Assembly (NCBI RefSeq): GCF_018687075.1
Contig: NZ_CP061285.1
Coordinates: 1,054,001-1,118,000, forward strand
DNA: 64,000 nt
Source of the DNA: Polynucleobacter sp. MWH-UH35A
Lineage (GTDB): Bacteria; Pseudomonadota; Gammaproteobacteria; Burkholderiales; Burkholderiaceae
Reading direction: 5' to 3'
Below the pieces are notes generated by a model. The model had not been told where the DNA came from. It worked only from the letters and a program-made list of their open reading frames with translations, and did not search any database. Each line of letters begins with the position of its first letter. Position 1 is the first letter of the stretch. A program made the position numbers and the translations under genes. Below, one piece after another: positions 34,896-43,231 of the stretch.

Positions 34896-36014
34896 TTACG
34901 CCTCAACTTCAGGGGTCTCGAACTCAAAAGCGGCCCAATCCCCAAGGCATAGGCTCGCATCAATAAAAAAGTCGGTAATAGCGGCTTTGCTCTGAACCTT
35001 AGCCAAAGCATGATGATCGGAGAGCCTTTGACGCCAATAACGAGAGCCTGCCCTACCATGCGCCAATCCCAGAATATGCCTTGTGAAGGCGCCGATATAA
35101 AAAGGTCTACCTTTGGCTTGGCACTCATCAAACCAGGCATGCACTTGTTTTACCAATGCAATTTGAATGCGATGCCATTCGGTTTCACTAAAGAGATATC
35201 CAGCAGCATCCCCATTGGTATTAATCATGTCATCCCAACCTAATAGCAAAGCTGGAAAGTGATAAGCCGCTCTTCCCACCATAAAACCATCAAAGTCATT
35301 CCAGTGACCTGCGATTTGATCGTTTGTTTCTAATCCACCATTAAGCAATACTTTGAGATTCGGAAATTGTTTCTGCGCATCCAGCCTCAGTTTGGCAGCC
35401 ACTTCATAACGCAATGGCGGCTTACTGCGATTTTCTTTGGGCGATAAACCTTTGAGTACTGCATTACGCGCATGAATAGTGACTTGACTCGCGCCTGCAT
35501 CCGCCACTGCGAGAATAAAGTTCAAGGCAAATTGATAATCGACCTCTGAATTTGCAGCATCCATCGAGTCTAAGCCCAAGCGATGCTTAACCGAGATGGG
35601 AATATCAACTGCGCTTTTCATTGAGCGGACACACTCAGCCACTAAATTAGGCTCGGCCATAAGGCAGGCCCCAAATGCACCGCGTTGCACACGCTCCGAT
35701 GGGCACCCACAATTTAGATCGATTTCATCGTAACCCCATTGCTGAGCGAACTCAGAAGACCTTGCCAAATCATTCGGCTCGGAACCCCCTAATTGCAGCA
35801 CTACGGGATGTTGATCTTGTGAATAATCTAAGTGACGAGGAACATCACCATGCATCAGCGCACCAGTCGTTACCATCTCGGTATACAACACCGCTTCTTT
35901 TGATAGAGTGCGATGAAAAGAGCGGCAATGACGATCCGTCCACTCCATCATCGGAGCAACAGCTAGGCGTTTTTTATTTTCCACAGAAGCTTTTTTATTA
36001 AAAAATAATGTCAA
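34896..36014 (-). CDS. dusA: tRNA-dihydrouridine synthase A
   Basis: FMN enzyme that reduces uridines 20/20a in the tRNA D-loop. Visible: LAVAPMMEWTDRHCRSFHRTLS, the strand VVLQLGGSEPNDLA, the DusA signature LNCGCPSERVQRGAFGACLMAEP with catalytic Cys117, SVKHRLGLD, and the FMN-phosphate region GGLETNDQI and GFMVGRAAYHFP. The start is uncertain: TTG at 36014 directly abuts the AbiEii stop, while GTG at 35984 gives the N-terminus MENKKRLAVAPMM; neither has a good ribosome site. It sits between tRNA-His and the XRE/AbiEii pair. Confidence 0.92.
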   Translation of the reverse strand: MTLFFNKKASVENKKRLAVAPMMEWTDRHCRSFHRTLSKEAVLYTEMVTTGALMHGDVPRHLDYSQDQHPVVLQLGGSEPNDLARSSEFAQQWGYDEIDLNCGCPSERVQRGAFGACLMAEPNLVAECVRSMKSAVDIPISVKHRLGLDSMDAANSEVDYQFALNFILAVADAGASQVTIHARNAVLKGLSPKENRSKPPLRYEVAAKLRLDAQKQFPNLKVLLNGGLETNDQIAGHWNDFDGFMVGRAAYHFPALLLGWDDMINTNGDAAGYLFSETEWHRIQIALVKQVHAWFDECQAKGRPFYIGAFTRHILGLAHGRAGSRYWRQRLSDHHALAKVQSKAAITDFFIDASLCLGDWAAFEFETPEVEA

Positions 36015-36680
36015 TTATTTTAGTGAGCCCAGGAAAGCTGTCGCTCTCTGCGCTGCCTCGTCATACGTTGGCCTGTAATTAAGCATATCAATTTCAGAGA
36101 ACTGGGCTTTTAGCACCACCGACCTGCTAGCTATCTGACCAATAAATGTCTGAGCATTCTTTCGCAAGAACTTAGCCGCCTTTACCAAGGCTTCAGGTTC
36201 GCGCTCAATGACTAAAGATAGATCAAATAAATCACGAGCAGTAGCACTGTCGCCCCGATGCCATAATTTTTTTGCCACAATCTCTGTGGCGGTTTCTACC
36301 CGAATATGTTGCCCACCAATATTCCATGTCTCAAATGGCTCTTCAGTTAGATTTGGCGACGCCACAAAGTCAATCTCCCCCTCCGATCGAATTAACTTAA
36401 CGTAAGAGCTTTGATCTTCAACATAGTCGGCACTCACAGCTGCAGCTACATCACTTAAGCGCGGAGTAACAAATCCCAGATACTGAGGATCTGGGACAAA
36501 TATATCGATGTCCTTACTATGACGATGCCGATAACGAAACATCAGCACTGTTCCGCCACCAAAAGTCCAGAATAGGTCATGCGTTCCGTGATTCTTAATA
36601 TCTTCAATAATTGAAAGTGCATGGAGTAACAAATCTTTCCACACGCCTTCAGGAATCTCGCGCTCAATAATGTTGCTCAT
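36015..36680 (-). CDS. AbiEii/AbiGii-type nucleotidyltransferase, putative toxin
   Basis: 221 residues with the AbiEii-type nucleotidyltransferase fold. Motif I is FGGGTVLMFRYRHRHSKDIDIF, with aspartates 57 and 59 as metal ligands, and the C-terminal part has EIVAKKLWHRGDSATARDLFDL. In known AbiE systems the AbiEii protein is a toxin that modifies tRNA with nucleotides. Here the upstream partner is not AbiEi but a Cro/C1-type HTH gene, 3 bases away. The pair may be a toxin-antitoxin or phage-defence module; the target is not known. Confidence 0.82.
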   Translation of the reverse strand: MSNIIEREIPEGVWKDLLLHALSIIEDIKNHGTHDLFWTFGGGTVLMFRYRHRHSKDIDIFVPDPQYLGFVTPRLSDVAAAVSADYVEDQSSYVKLIRSEGEIDFVASPNLTEEPFETWNIGGQHIRVETATEIVAKKLWHRGDSATARDLFDLSLVIEREPEALVKAAKFLRKNAQTFIGQIASRSVVLKAQFSEIDMLNYRPTYDEAAQRATAFLGSLK

Positions 36681-36683
36681 GGA

Positions 36684-37166
36684 TTAAGCCCAAGCCGATC
36701 TTGGCGAATGCATCTCATGCGCCCACCGATTGATATTTTTCCAAATGACTTTTGGTGCCACCTGATTTACCGCTGCCGCCTCTTCAACTGCAGACACAAT
36801 AATTTCTAATGGCGCTTCATCCAATAGCGTTGCTATATGGGGGTAGATACTCTCGGATAACTCTCCACATGCCAACGAATAGGATAAGTCCCTGCTTTGC
36901 AGCTTAGTCTTATAACTAACACTAGCCGTCTTGCTGGCCATGTCTAACCCATGATGCTTTTTGCTATGTTCTTGCGTAATTACATCTAACCCCAGCAATG
37001 AAAGCAAGGACAGCAATTTAGCGGCGCCCAAATCTTTCAAGCTACCCTTCTCTAGATGATGGATAGTTGACCTTGATAGACCACATAGCTTTGCTAACCG
37101 CCCCTGGGATAAGCCCAGATCAGATCGACGCTGCCCTACTTTGAGACCGATTTCTCGTAAGTTCAT
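36684..37166 (-). CDS. XRE-family HTH regulator, putative antitoxin
   Basis: 161 residues from ATG 37166 (MNLREIGLKVGQRRSDLG). The helix-turn-helix is LGLSQGRLAKLCGLSRSTIHHLEKGSLKDLGAAKLLSLLSLLGLD, at about residues 14-60. The C-terminal part (LDEAPLEIIVSAVEEAAAVNQVAPKVIWKNINRWAHEM) would bind the partner. It directly precedes the AbiEii-type gene. An upstream in-frame start at 37256 is rejected because it would overrun the palindromic operator and promoter. TATAGT (37173-37178) ends seven bases before the ATG, so the mRNA could be leaderless. Confidence 0.8.
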   Translation of the reverse strand: MNLREIGLKVGQRRSDLGLSQGRLAKLCGLSRSTIHHLEKGSLKDLGAAKLLSLLSLLGLDVITQEHSKKHHGLDMASKTASVSYKTKLQSRDLSYSLACGELSESIYPHIATLLDEAPLEIIVSAVEEAAAVNQVAPKVIWKNINRWAHEMHSPRSAWA

Positions 37167-37172
37167 GGATAC

Positions 37173-37204
37173 ACTATAGCATAAATTGTGTAATATATTA
37201 CACA
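37173..37204 (-). promoter_or_regulatory. Promoter and palindromic operator of the XRE/AbiEii pair
   Basis: TGTGTAATATATTACACA (37187-37204) is a perfect 18-base palindrome. On the minus strand it is followed by TATAGT (37173-37178), a five-of-six -10 match, only seven bases before the antitoxin ATG at 37166. A dimer of the XRE protein bound here would cover the -35 region. No good -35 hexamer is visible, which would fit an activated or weak promoter. Autoregulation is inferred. Confidence 0.65.
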
Positions 37205-37209
37205 TTATT

Positions 37210-37539
37210 CTAATACGGTTAAGTAATTGCCAAGTTGATCTCAATATGTCTCCCATTACGGATCAACAAGGACAGGTGACTCATTGGCTCTGTCTCCAGC
37301 GCGATATTAGCGATCAAAAGACTACCCTGGATGCGCTCACTGAAAAAGAATTTAGCGTAGTGAAGGCTGTAGCCGGAAATAGTGAAATTACACTTAAAGA
37401 AATTGCCGATAAGCTTCATATCAGCGAACATACACTCAGAAATCATTTAGCCTCCATTTATGAGAAGCTAGGATTGCGTAGCAGACTAGAGCTTTATATT
37501 TTCTGCAGCAAGTTTATGAATGAAATCAATGACAAATAA
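37210..37539 (+). pseudogene. 3' remnant of a PAS-LuxR type regulator gene
   Basis: The open frame begins without a normal start, inside the XRE operator region, and reads a PAC-like tail of a PAS domain (NCQVDLNMSPITDQQGQVTHW, LCLQRDISDQK), then a LuxR-type helix-turn-helix (LTEKEFSVVKAVAGNSEITLKEIADKLHISEHTLRNHLASIYEKLGLRSRLELYIF). The HTH is complete. The PAS domain lacks its N-terminal two thirds and any upstream sequence. The break coincides with the start of the XRE/AbiEii cassette on the opposite strand, suggesting the gene was cut by insertion of that cassette or by deletion. A short regulator using the HTH alone cannot be excluded. Confidence 0.65.
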
Positions 37540-37560
37540 CTTGTGTCATTGCAAATGGAC

Positions 37561-38454
37561 TTAATCCAAGACTTTTTTGCTGATAAATGATCTGTCTTGG
37601 TTGGTGATCGGATCTTTGAAATAAATTTCTTTTGCCAAGAGCTGTAATGGGTTTGAAAAATCCAGATCATACTCTTGATACGGGGTTAGAACTGGGTAGA
37701 TCTGATCGCCTTTAATAGGAATTCCTAGGCTATTGAGGTGGCAGCGCAATTGATGCTTCTTACCACTACCCGGTATTAGGCGATATCTAGCCCATGGTTT
37801 GCTGTTTTCAATCAACTCAATCTCGGTATCTGCATTAGGCTCACCCTCTACCTCTTGCATTTGCAGAAAATGCTCAGACTCCTCTAGGCGACTTTGATAA
37901 GTAATCGGAAGTCTTTTTGCTAGCGCCTCTGAATATGGCGCAATCGCTTCGTATACCTTCTTCACTGCGCGATCTCGAAAAAGGTTTTGGTATTGCGCCC
38001 TCTCATTGGGATTAACCGAGAAAATGACTAAGCCAGCGGTATCGCGATCGATGCGGTGAATAGGGCTCAGGGTTTGAATGCCAGTTTTTTTCTTGAGGCG
38101 ATTGAGCAATGTCTGATGTAAATACAAGCCACTTGGGGTTACCGGCAGAAAGTGCGGTTTATCAGCAACCACAATGTGCGCATCCTGAAACAAAATTTCT
38201 TCTTCAAAAGGAATCTCTGGCTCTCTAGCTAGTCGCCTGAAATAGATCAGATGTGTATTAGGTTGATAAGCATCGCCTGATGAAACAGGTTGACCATCAA
38301 CAGTCATCACCAAGCCTTCATTAAAACGGGACTGCCACTCGCCCTGCTCTATATGAGGAAATTGATTGATAAAGAAATCCAAGAGACTCGGATAGCGTTT
38401 ATCAGCTGGCAGATAAACGCGTGATGAGGACACCCCCTCCGAATTAACTTTCAT
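37561..38454 (-). CDS. RluA-family pseudouridine synthase
   Basis: 297 residues. The catalytic motif is HRIDRDTAGLVIFS with Asp136, preceded by VVADKPHFLPVTPSG and followed by GSGKKHQLRCHLNSLGIPIKGD. An N-terminal S4-like segment (SRFNEGLVMTVDGQPVSSGDAY) is present. It modifies uridines in rRNA or tRNA; RluA, RluC, RluD and TruC types cannot be told apart with confidence by eye, and the QIYP insert suits the RsuA-distinct, TruC/YqcB-like subgroup. Monocistronic; its promoter lies in the gap that also holds the terminator of the upstream operon (38510-38534). Confidence 0.9.
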   Translation of the reverse strand: MKVNSEGVSSSRVYLPADKRYPSLLDFFINQFPHIEQGEWQSRFNEGLVMTVDGQPVSSGDAYQPNTHLIYFRRLAREPEIPFEEEILFQDAHIVVADKPHFLPVTPSGLYLHQTLLNRLKKKTGIQTLSPIHRIDRDTAGLVIFSVNPNERAQYQNLFRDRAVKKVYEAIAPYSEALAKRLPITYQSRLEESEHFLQMQEVEGEPNADTEIELIENSKPWARYRLIPGSGKKHQLRCHLNSLGIPIKGDQIYPVLTPYQEYDLDFSNPLQLLAKEIYFKDPITNQDRSFISKKVLD

Positions 38455-38509
38455 GAGTATGACTTAGCATTTCAATAGGGCAATTTTAAGGGAATTGGCT
38501 TAGGATTAA

Positions 38510-38534
38510 AAAAGGGTGGCCTAGCCACCCTTTT
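38510..38534 (-). terminator. Terminator after the three-gene small-protein operon
   Basis: Perfect 11-bp stem AAAAGGGTGGC / GCCACCCTTTT with the loop CTA. On the minus strand it is followed by a T run. It lies 28 bases past the stop of the gene at 38563. Confidence 0.85.
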
Positions 38535-38562
38535 GCCCTCTTTTTACTTTACCCAAAAATGC

Positions 38563-38820
38563 TTATTTACTTCTCTTGGCTAACTTCGCTTCCAGCTCTA
38601 CTGCGAGATCCAGCGCCCCCATATAGCCCGATTTCAAATGATTTGGAAGATCTGGGTCACCAACCATGGCACCTAAGGTCTCTACAAGGCTAAAAACAAT
38701 CCCTTTAGCCGCACCAATGGCAATGGTCTCGCTAGCAACAGCCTCATCAATGTGATTTACGGCATCCAGGAAATAATCGTGCCCCGGCAATCCATCTGGC
38801 CCTAATATCTCTTTAGTCAT
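38563..38820 (-). CDS. Hypothetical small protein, third gene of an FNR-linked operon
   Basis: 85 residues, acidic, mostly helical (ILGPDGLPGHDYFLDAVNHIDEAVASETIAIGAAKGIVF, then GYMGALDLAVELEAKLAKRSK). No signal peptide, membrane segment or family recognised. It follows the DUF1488 gene by 9 bases and ends 28 bases before a strong terminator, so it is the last gene of a three-gene transcript under the FNR-type box at 39546. Confidence 0.75.
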   Translation of the reverse strand: MTKEILGPDGLPGHDYFLDAVNHIDEAVASETIAIGAAKGIVFSLVETLGAMVGDPDLPNHLKSGYMGALDLAVELEAKLAKRSK

Positions 38821-38829
38821 CTTCTTTCC

Positions 38830-39096
38830 TTATTCAAGACGTAGATCGTTACTACTGATTTGCAGTTGACCATTATGACTCAAACCTTTGAGAAGCTTTC
38901 TTTCTGCTGCAGATAAAAGGATTAACCGATGCTTTGAGAAATGCTCTAAGGCATCCCCAAAAACAGAGTCGGGATCCACATCCTCCAATGCTTCATAGCT
39001 AAAGTGGCATTGCACATCCCTACCATCTACTTTAGCAATATAAATAACACCACCATCTGCAGCCAAGCTCGCGGGACCTACAAACTCAATTCTCAT
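38830..39096 (-). CDS. DUF1488 family protein
   Basis: 88 residues with the DUF1488 pattern: an N-terminal strand pair (MRIEFVGPASLAADGGVIYIAKVDGRDVQCHFSYEALEDV), then a short helical end (FGDALEHFSKHRLILLSAAERKLLKGL). Small cytoplasmic proteins of unknown role, common in Burkholderiales near stress genes. Its ATG overlaps the stop of the preceding gene by four bases, so expression is coupled. Confidence 0.82.
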   Translation of the reverse strand: MRIEFVGPASLAADGGVIYIAKVDGRDVQCHFSYEALEDVDPDSVFGDALEHFSKHRLILLSAAERKLLKGLSHNGQLQISSNDLRLE

Positions 39097-39476
39097 AACA
39101 TCTGATCCACTTTGTAAAAGAATTTTCGTGCATACGCCAAGATCTCTCTATCCGTTGGGTGATCAACAGTCTCAACACCAACAATTTTCTCTGCAACCTT
39201 AGGGTCATGGTGATGTGCATGTTTAATGAGCTCTAGCTTGGCAGAGCCTGGGCCAATGACCAAAATCTCTTTGGATAGATTAACAGCTTGGATAACGGAG
39301 TGCAGATATTTAGAATCCAACTCTAACTTTCCGCTACCAACGGCACCGCCTTTATGGTGCAGATGGGCATGACTAGATTTCGTTTTGATTACTTCAGCTT
39401 CGCTAGCGTCGGCACTCAAAAACAAAACATGAGCTTCTTTATGGTCAATCCAAATAACTGCGTGATTTAAAGACAT
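39093..39476 (-). CDS. eRF1-domain-3-like 'translational machinery' protein
   Basis: 127 residues. The opening VIWIDHKEAHVLFLSADASEAEVIKT and the later EILVIGPGSAKLELIKHAHHH, GVETVDHPTDREILAYARKFF fit small bacterial proteins similar to domain 3 of eukaryotic release factor eRF1, often annotated as translational machinery or host-attachment-like proteins. The residue stretch KHAHHHDPKVA and other histidines could bind metal, but this is speculative. In some Burkholderia such genes belong to low-oxygen-induced loci. First gene of the operon, with a good ribosome site (AAAGGAAAG) before the ATG and an FNR-type box upstream. Confidence 0.78.
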   Translation of the reverse strand: MSLNHAVIWIDHKEAHVLFLSADASEAEVIKTKSSHAHLHHKGGAVGSGKLELDSKYLHSVIQAVNLSKEILVIGPGSAKLELIKHAHHHDPKVAEKIVGVETVDHPTDREILAYARKFFYKVDQML

Positions 39477-39545
39477 TACTTTCCTTTATTGATAACGATG
39501 TATCTTTCACCATACTCCTTATTAAGCCCCGAAGCATCTTTAGAA

Positions 39546-39559
39546 TTGATTTAAGTCAA
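39546..39559 (-). promoter_or_regulatory. FNR/ANR-type box upstream of the 39476 operon
   Basis: TTGAT-TTAA-GTCAA matches the FNR consensus TTGAT-N4-ATCAA at nine of ten half-site bases. Its distance to a weak -10-like TAATAA on the minus strand is about 22 bases, as in class II activated promoters (centre near -41.5). It suggests induction by low oxygen. The site is read directly; binding is inferred. Confidence 0.6.
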
Positions 39560-39627
39560 ATTCCTGAATACTCATAAATGGTTAGTAGGCTTATGGTCAT
39601 CTTTATGTTGACTCTCTTCGGGAAATA

Positions 39628-39659
39628 AAAAAACCGCCAGAATGTTCAGGCGGTTTTTT
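39628..39659 (-). terminator. Terminator after the Bug receptor gene
   Basis: Perfect 11-bp stem AAAAAACCGCC / GGCGGTTTTTT with a 10-base loop. It lies 24 bases past the start side of the gap, just beyond the Bug receptor stop-side on the minus strand, and has T/A runs on both flanks, so it could also end transcripts from the other side. Position fits a bidirectional or insulating element between the Bug gene and the FNR-controlled operon. Confidence 0.7.
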
Positions 39660-39683
39660 GTGAAACTGATTTACTGCAGATGC

Positions 39684-40676
39684 TTAGTCAGCATACACAC
39701 CCGCATTTTTGATAATTGGGGTCCATAAATCAATCTGTGCCTTCAAGTGCTTTTTCAAGCCTTCAGGACTAGCATTAGCTTGTGATGGAATCTCAACACC
39801 CAACTCAGCCATGTGCTGCTTATAGAGTGGATCTTGGATAGCGCCTTGCAGTGCTTTGGCCAACTTATCCATCTCAGCCTTAGGTGTGCCTTTTGGAGCA
39901 TATACGCCATGCCAAACCTTCACTTCAAAGTTCTTCAGACCCTGCTCATTCAGAGTTGGGATCTTATCGAAAGCTTTGATACGTTGCATGGTGGTAGTGC
40001 CATAAGGCTTAACAGCATTAGTAGTCAACTGACCTGACAAGTTAGTTGTCTGATCGCACATCAATTGCACTTGACCACCAATCAAATCAGTTAATGCAGG
40101 AGCGGTACCCTTGTATGGAACCGTTGTTAAATCCAGCTGAATACGGCTCATAAAGAGCAAGCCACATAAATGACTGGCTGAACCAACACCTGCATTAGCA
40201 TAAGCAATTTTGCTAACGTTTGCCTTCATGTATGGCAGGAGCTCTTGATAGTTCTTTGGAGGCAAATCTTTATTACCAACCAAAATCATCGGTACGTCAG
40301 CAACTTGACCAACATACTCATAGTCATTCATTGGATCAAAACCCAAGTTCTTGTACAAGGCTGGTGCGGTTGACATACCAATATGGTGAATCAACAGTGT
40401 GTAGCCATCATTCTTCGAGTTGATCACACGCTTTGCAGCAATCGTGCCACCCGCACCAGGGCTGTTGTCCACAATCACCTGGCCTTTAAGTTGCTTACCC
40501 ATAGCTAACGCAAGTTCACGAGCCACTTTGTCAGTTGGGCCACCAGCCGAGAATGGCACCACTAGAGTAATCGGACGATCGCCAGGAAAATCAGCGGCCT
40601 TGGCAGCAGAAATGCTGACACTAAGTGCACACAGCGAAATTGCTGCAATGCGGAAAATTGATTGAGACATTTTCAC
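39684..40676 (-). CDS. Bug/TctC-type periplasmic solute-binding protein
   Basis: 330-residue receptor for small carboxylates. Signal peptide at 1-27 (cleavage near AKAADFPGD). Family blocks: TLVVPFSAGGPTDKVARELALAMGKQLKGQVIVDNSPGAGGTIA, MNDYEYVGQVADVPMILVGNKDLPPKNYQEL, and WHGVYAPKGTPKAEMDKLAKAL. Like the one at 29317 it has no TctAB partner nearby. It differs clearly from that copy in sequence, so the two probably bind different ligands. Monocistronic. Confidence 0.92.
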   Translation of the reverse strand: MKMSQSIFRIAAISLCALSVSISAAKAADFPGDRPITLVVPFSAGGPTDKVARELALAMGKQLKGQVIVDNSPGAGGTIAAKRVINSKNDGYTLLIHHIGMSTAPALYKNLGFDPMNDYEYVGQVADVPMILVGNKDLPPKNYQELLPYMKANVSKIAYANAGVGSASHLCGLLFMSRIQLDLTTVPYKGTAPALTDLIGGQVQLMCDQTTNLSGQLTTNAVKPYGTTTMQRIKAFDKIPTLNEQGLKNFEVKVWHGVYAPKGTPKAEMDKLAKALQGAIQDPLYKQHMAELGVEIPSQANASPEGLKKHLKAQIDLWTPIIKNAGVYAD

Positions 40677-40764
40677 GGGAATCCCATCCTTTGGTGATTG
40701 AACAAGTAAAACACTAGTTTAGAGAATTTGTGACATAAGTGTTAAAAATTCTAAAAATATCCTA

Positions 40765-43128
40765 CTATTTTTTAAGTTTACTAAAGGCGGCCGCCATTGC
40801 ATTATTCATTGGAGGCGCCTGCCTTCTATCTTCTTGCGGCTTTCTAACTTCTGCTGTTCTTGGGCGACTTGAAGCTCTTTGCTCAGGCCTATCACTTGCT
40901 TTTGCGCCCTCCCTTGGGGCTTCATCGCTCAAGCGCATCGTTAGGGCGATACGCTTTCGCTTTTCATCCACTTCAAGCACCTTGACCTTCACTACCTGCC
41001 CTGCCTTCACTACACTGTGTGGGTCCTTCACAAAGGTATTGGAGAGGGCGGATATATGCACCAAACCATCCTGATGGACGCCAATGTCTACAAAGGCACC
41101 AAAGGCGGCGACGTTGGTCACCACCCCTTCCAAAATCATATCCGTCTTGAGGTCACCAATTTGTTCAACACCTTCTTTAAAGGTAGCAGTAGTAAATTCT
41201 GGACGCGGATCGCGACCAGGCTTTTCTAACTCTTTAATGATGTCGGTCACTGTTGGCACACCGAATTGAGCATCGGCATACTTTTCAGGAGAGAGTGATT
41301 TGAGTAAGCTAGCATCGCCAATTACTTCTTTGACACCCTTCTTAATGTCTTTCAAAATCTTTTCCACGAGAGGATAAGATTCTGGGTGTACAGCCGATGC
41401 GTCCAATGGATCATCGCCGTTCATAATGCGTAAGAAGCCTGCGGCTTGTTCATAGGTTTTATCGCCGAGACGCGGAACACTCTTGAGATCTGCTCTCGAT
41501 TTAAATGCACCCTTGCTATCGCGGTAAGCAACGATACCCTCAGCCACAGTGGAGCTCAACCCCGAAACCCTTGCTAGCAATGGCGCAGAGGCAGTGTTCA
41601 CATCAACGCCTACGGCATTTACGCAATCCTCTACTACTGCTACCAATGATTTAGCCAATTGAGTTTGCATCACGTCATGTTGGTACTGACCAACGCCAAT
41701 CGATTTGGGATCAATCTTTACTAACTCGGCCAATGGATCCTGCAACCTTCTGGCAATAGATACAGCGCCACGCAAAGAAACATCCATACCAGGCAATTCT
41801 TTTGACGCGTATTCGGAGGCAGAGTAAACCGACGCCCCCGCTTCAGAGACAACAATCTTGGTAAGTTTAAGCTCGGGCTTAGCCTTGATTAAATCCTGAG
41901 CTAATTTATCGGTTTCTCGAGAAGCAGTGCCATTACCAATCGAGATTAAGGTGGCATTGTGTTTCTCAGCCAACTTCGCCAAGGCGTGCAAGGAGCCAGC
42001 CCAATCATTTTTAGGCTGGTGGGGATAGATCACATCGGTATCAACAACCTTACCAGTGGCATCTACTACCGCCACCTTCACGCCAGTGCGCATACCAGGA
42101 TCAAGACCAATCGTTACCCTAGGGCCAGCCGGAGCAGCCAAGAGCAGGTCTTTAAGATTGCGGGCGAATACATTGATGGCTTCTGTTTCAGAGCGCTCAC
42201 GCAGCGCAGTCATCAGCTCGGACTCCAAATGGAGTGAGCACTTGATACGCCATGTCCAGCGCACCGTATCGGCCAGCCATGCATCAGCTGGTCGACCTTC
42301 GTTTTTAATCTTGAAATGATTAGCAATTCGGTTTTCACAAGGATTGTGCGGCGCATCCCACTTTGGTTTCTCTTCTTCAGAATCCAGGCGCAAGCTCACC
42401 ATGAGCATTTGTTCGCGGCGACCTCTGAACAAGGCTAAGGCGCGATGGGATGGGATGGCTTTAATGGGCTCCGAGTAATCAAAATAGTCTGCAAACTTCT
42501 CGCCCTCCTGCTCTTTACCGGCAATGACTTTGGATTCCACCACACCATGATCTTGCAAAAACTCTCTAAGGGACTGGACTAGTGTGGCGTCTTCAGCAAA
42601 ACGTTCCATCAGAATCTGTCGAGCACCCTCGAGAGCTGCCTTGGTATCTGGTACCCCGGGGTTGCTGGTTCCATCCACTTCAAATGCTTCTTTAATGTAT
42701 TTAATGGCCTCTGCTTCAGGATCTAGATTAGGATTAGCGAGCAAATCATTTGCCAGTAGCTCCAAACCCGCCTCCAATGCAATCTGCGCCTTTGTTCTGC
42801 GTTTAGGCTTATAAGGCAAATAAAGATCTTCTAGACGAGTCTTATCCTCTGCCAGCATGATGGCTTTCAGCAATTCAGGTGTCATCTTGCCCTGCTCTTC
42901 AATGGAAGCAACGATGGTTTTGCGACGATCTTCCAACTCTCGCAAATATGTCAAACGCTCTTCCAATAAACGTAACTGAGCATCATCCAAGCCTCCAGTA
43001 GCCTCTTTGCGGTAGCGGGCAATAAAGGGTACTGTAGCCCCCTCATCCATCAAAGCGATAGCAGCAGCTACTTGCGCTGGTTTGGCGGATAACTCTTGGG
43101 CAAGACGTTGTTCAATAGATGGCAGCAT
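40765..43128 (-). CDS. tex: Tex family RNA-binding transcription accessory protein
   Basis: 787 residues. N-terminal helical domain ([40 protein letters not shown]), a YqgF/RNase-H-like domain ([34 protein letters not shown]), paired HhH domains ([35 protein letters not shown]), and a C-terminal S1 domain ([32 protein letters not shown]). A basic tail ([17 protein letters not shown]) follows. Tex binds RNA polymerase-linked RNA and affects transcription of some toxin genes; its biochemical role is not settled. Monocistronic, preceded by a 103-base gap with the typA terminator. Confidence 0.95.
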   Translation of the reverse strand: MLPSIEQRLAQELSAKPAQVAAAIALMDEGATVPFIARYRKEATGGLDDAQLRLLEERLTYLRELEDRRKTIVASIEEQGKMTPELLKAIMLAEDKTRLEDLYLPYKPKRRTKAQIALEAGLELLANDLLANPNLDPEAEAIKYIKEAFEVDGTSNPGVPDTKAALEGARQILMERFAEDATLVQSLREFLQDHGVVESKVIAGKEQEGEKFADYFDYSEPIKAIPSHRALALFRGRREQMLMVSLRLDSEEEKPKWDAPHNPCENRIANHFKIKNEGRPADAWLADTVRWTWRIKCSLHLESELMTALRERSETEAINVFARNLKDLLLAAPAGPRVTIGLDPGMRTGVKVAVVDATGKVVDTDVIYPHQPKNDWAGSLHALAKLAEKHNATLISIGNGTASRETDKLAQDLIKAKPELKLTKIVVSEAGASVYSASEYASKELPGMDVSLRGAVSIARRLQDPLAELVKIDPKSIGVGQYQHDVMQTQLAKSLVAVVEDCVNAVGVDVNTASAPLLARVSGLSSTVAEGIVAYRDSKGAFKSRADLKSVPRLGDKTYEQAAGFLRIMNGDDPLDASAVHPESYPLVEKILKDIKKGVKEVIGDASLLKSLSPEKYADAQFGVPTVTDIIKELEKPGRDPRPEFTTATFKEGVEQIGDLKTDMILEGVVTNVAAFGAFVDIGVHQDGLVHISALSNTFVKDPHSVVKAGQVVKVKVLEVDEKRKRIALTMRLSDEAPREGAKASDRPEQRASSRPRTAEVRKPQEDRRQAPPMNNAMAAAFSKLKK

Positions 43129-43186
43129 TAATGTACTTTTCTGACTCTGAAATACTATTTTTGAAATATTGGTATTGAATGAAGAA

Positions 43187-43212
43187 CAAAAGCCACCCGC
43201 AGGTGACTTTTG
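43187..43212 (-). terminator. Terminator after typA
   Basis: An 11-bp stem (CAAAAGCCACC / GGTGACTTTTG) with one G-U pair on the minus strand and the loop CGCA, followed by T-rich sequence. It lies 19 bases past the typA stop. Confidence 0.75.
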
Positions 43213-43231
43213 TTGTGCAGCCTAGGCCAGC

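Noticed and set aside
36009..36014. TTGACA on the minus strand at the dusA start, possible -35 box
   Set aside because: No acceptable -10 hexamer at 16-18 bases downstream; the sequence there is AGCTTC-like, and the TTG may simply be the start codon.
37187..37204. Palindrome as a possible insertion or attachment site
   Set aside because: Perfect symmetry within a promoter next to an XRE gene fits an operator better; no direct repeat marks an integration event.
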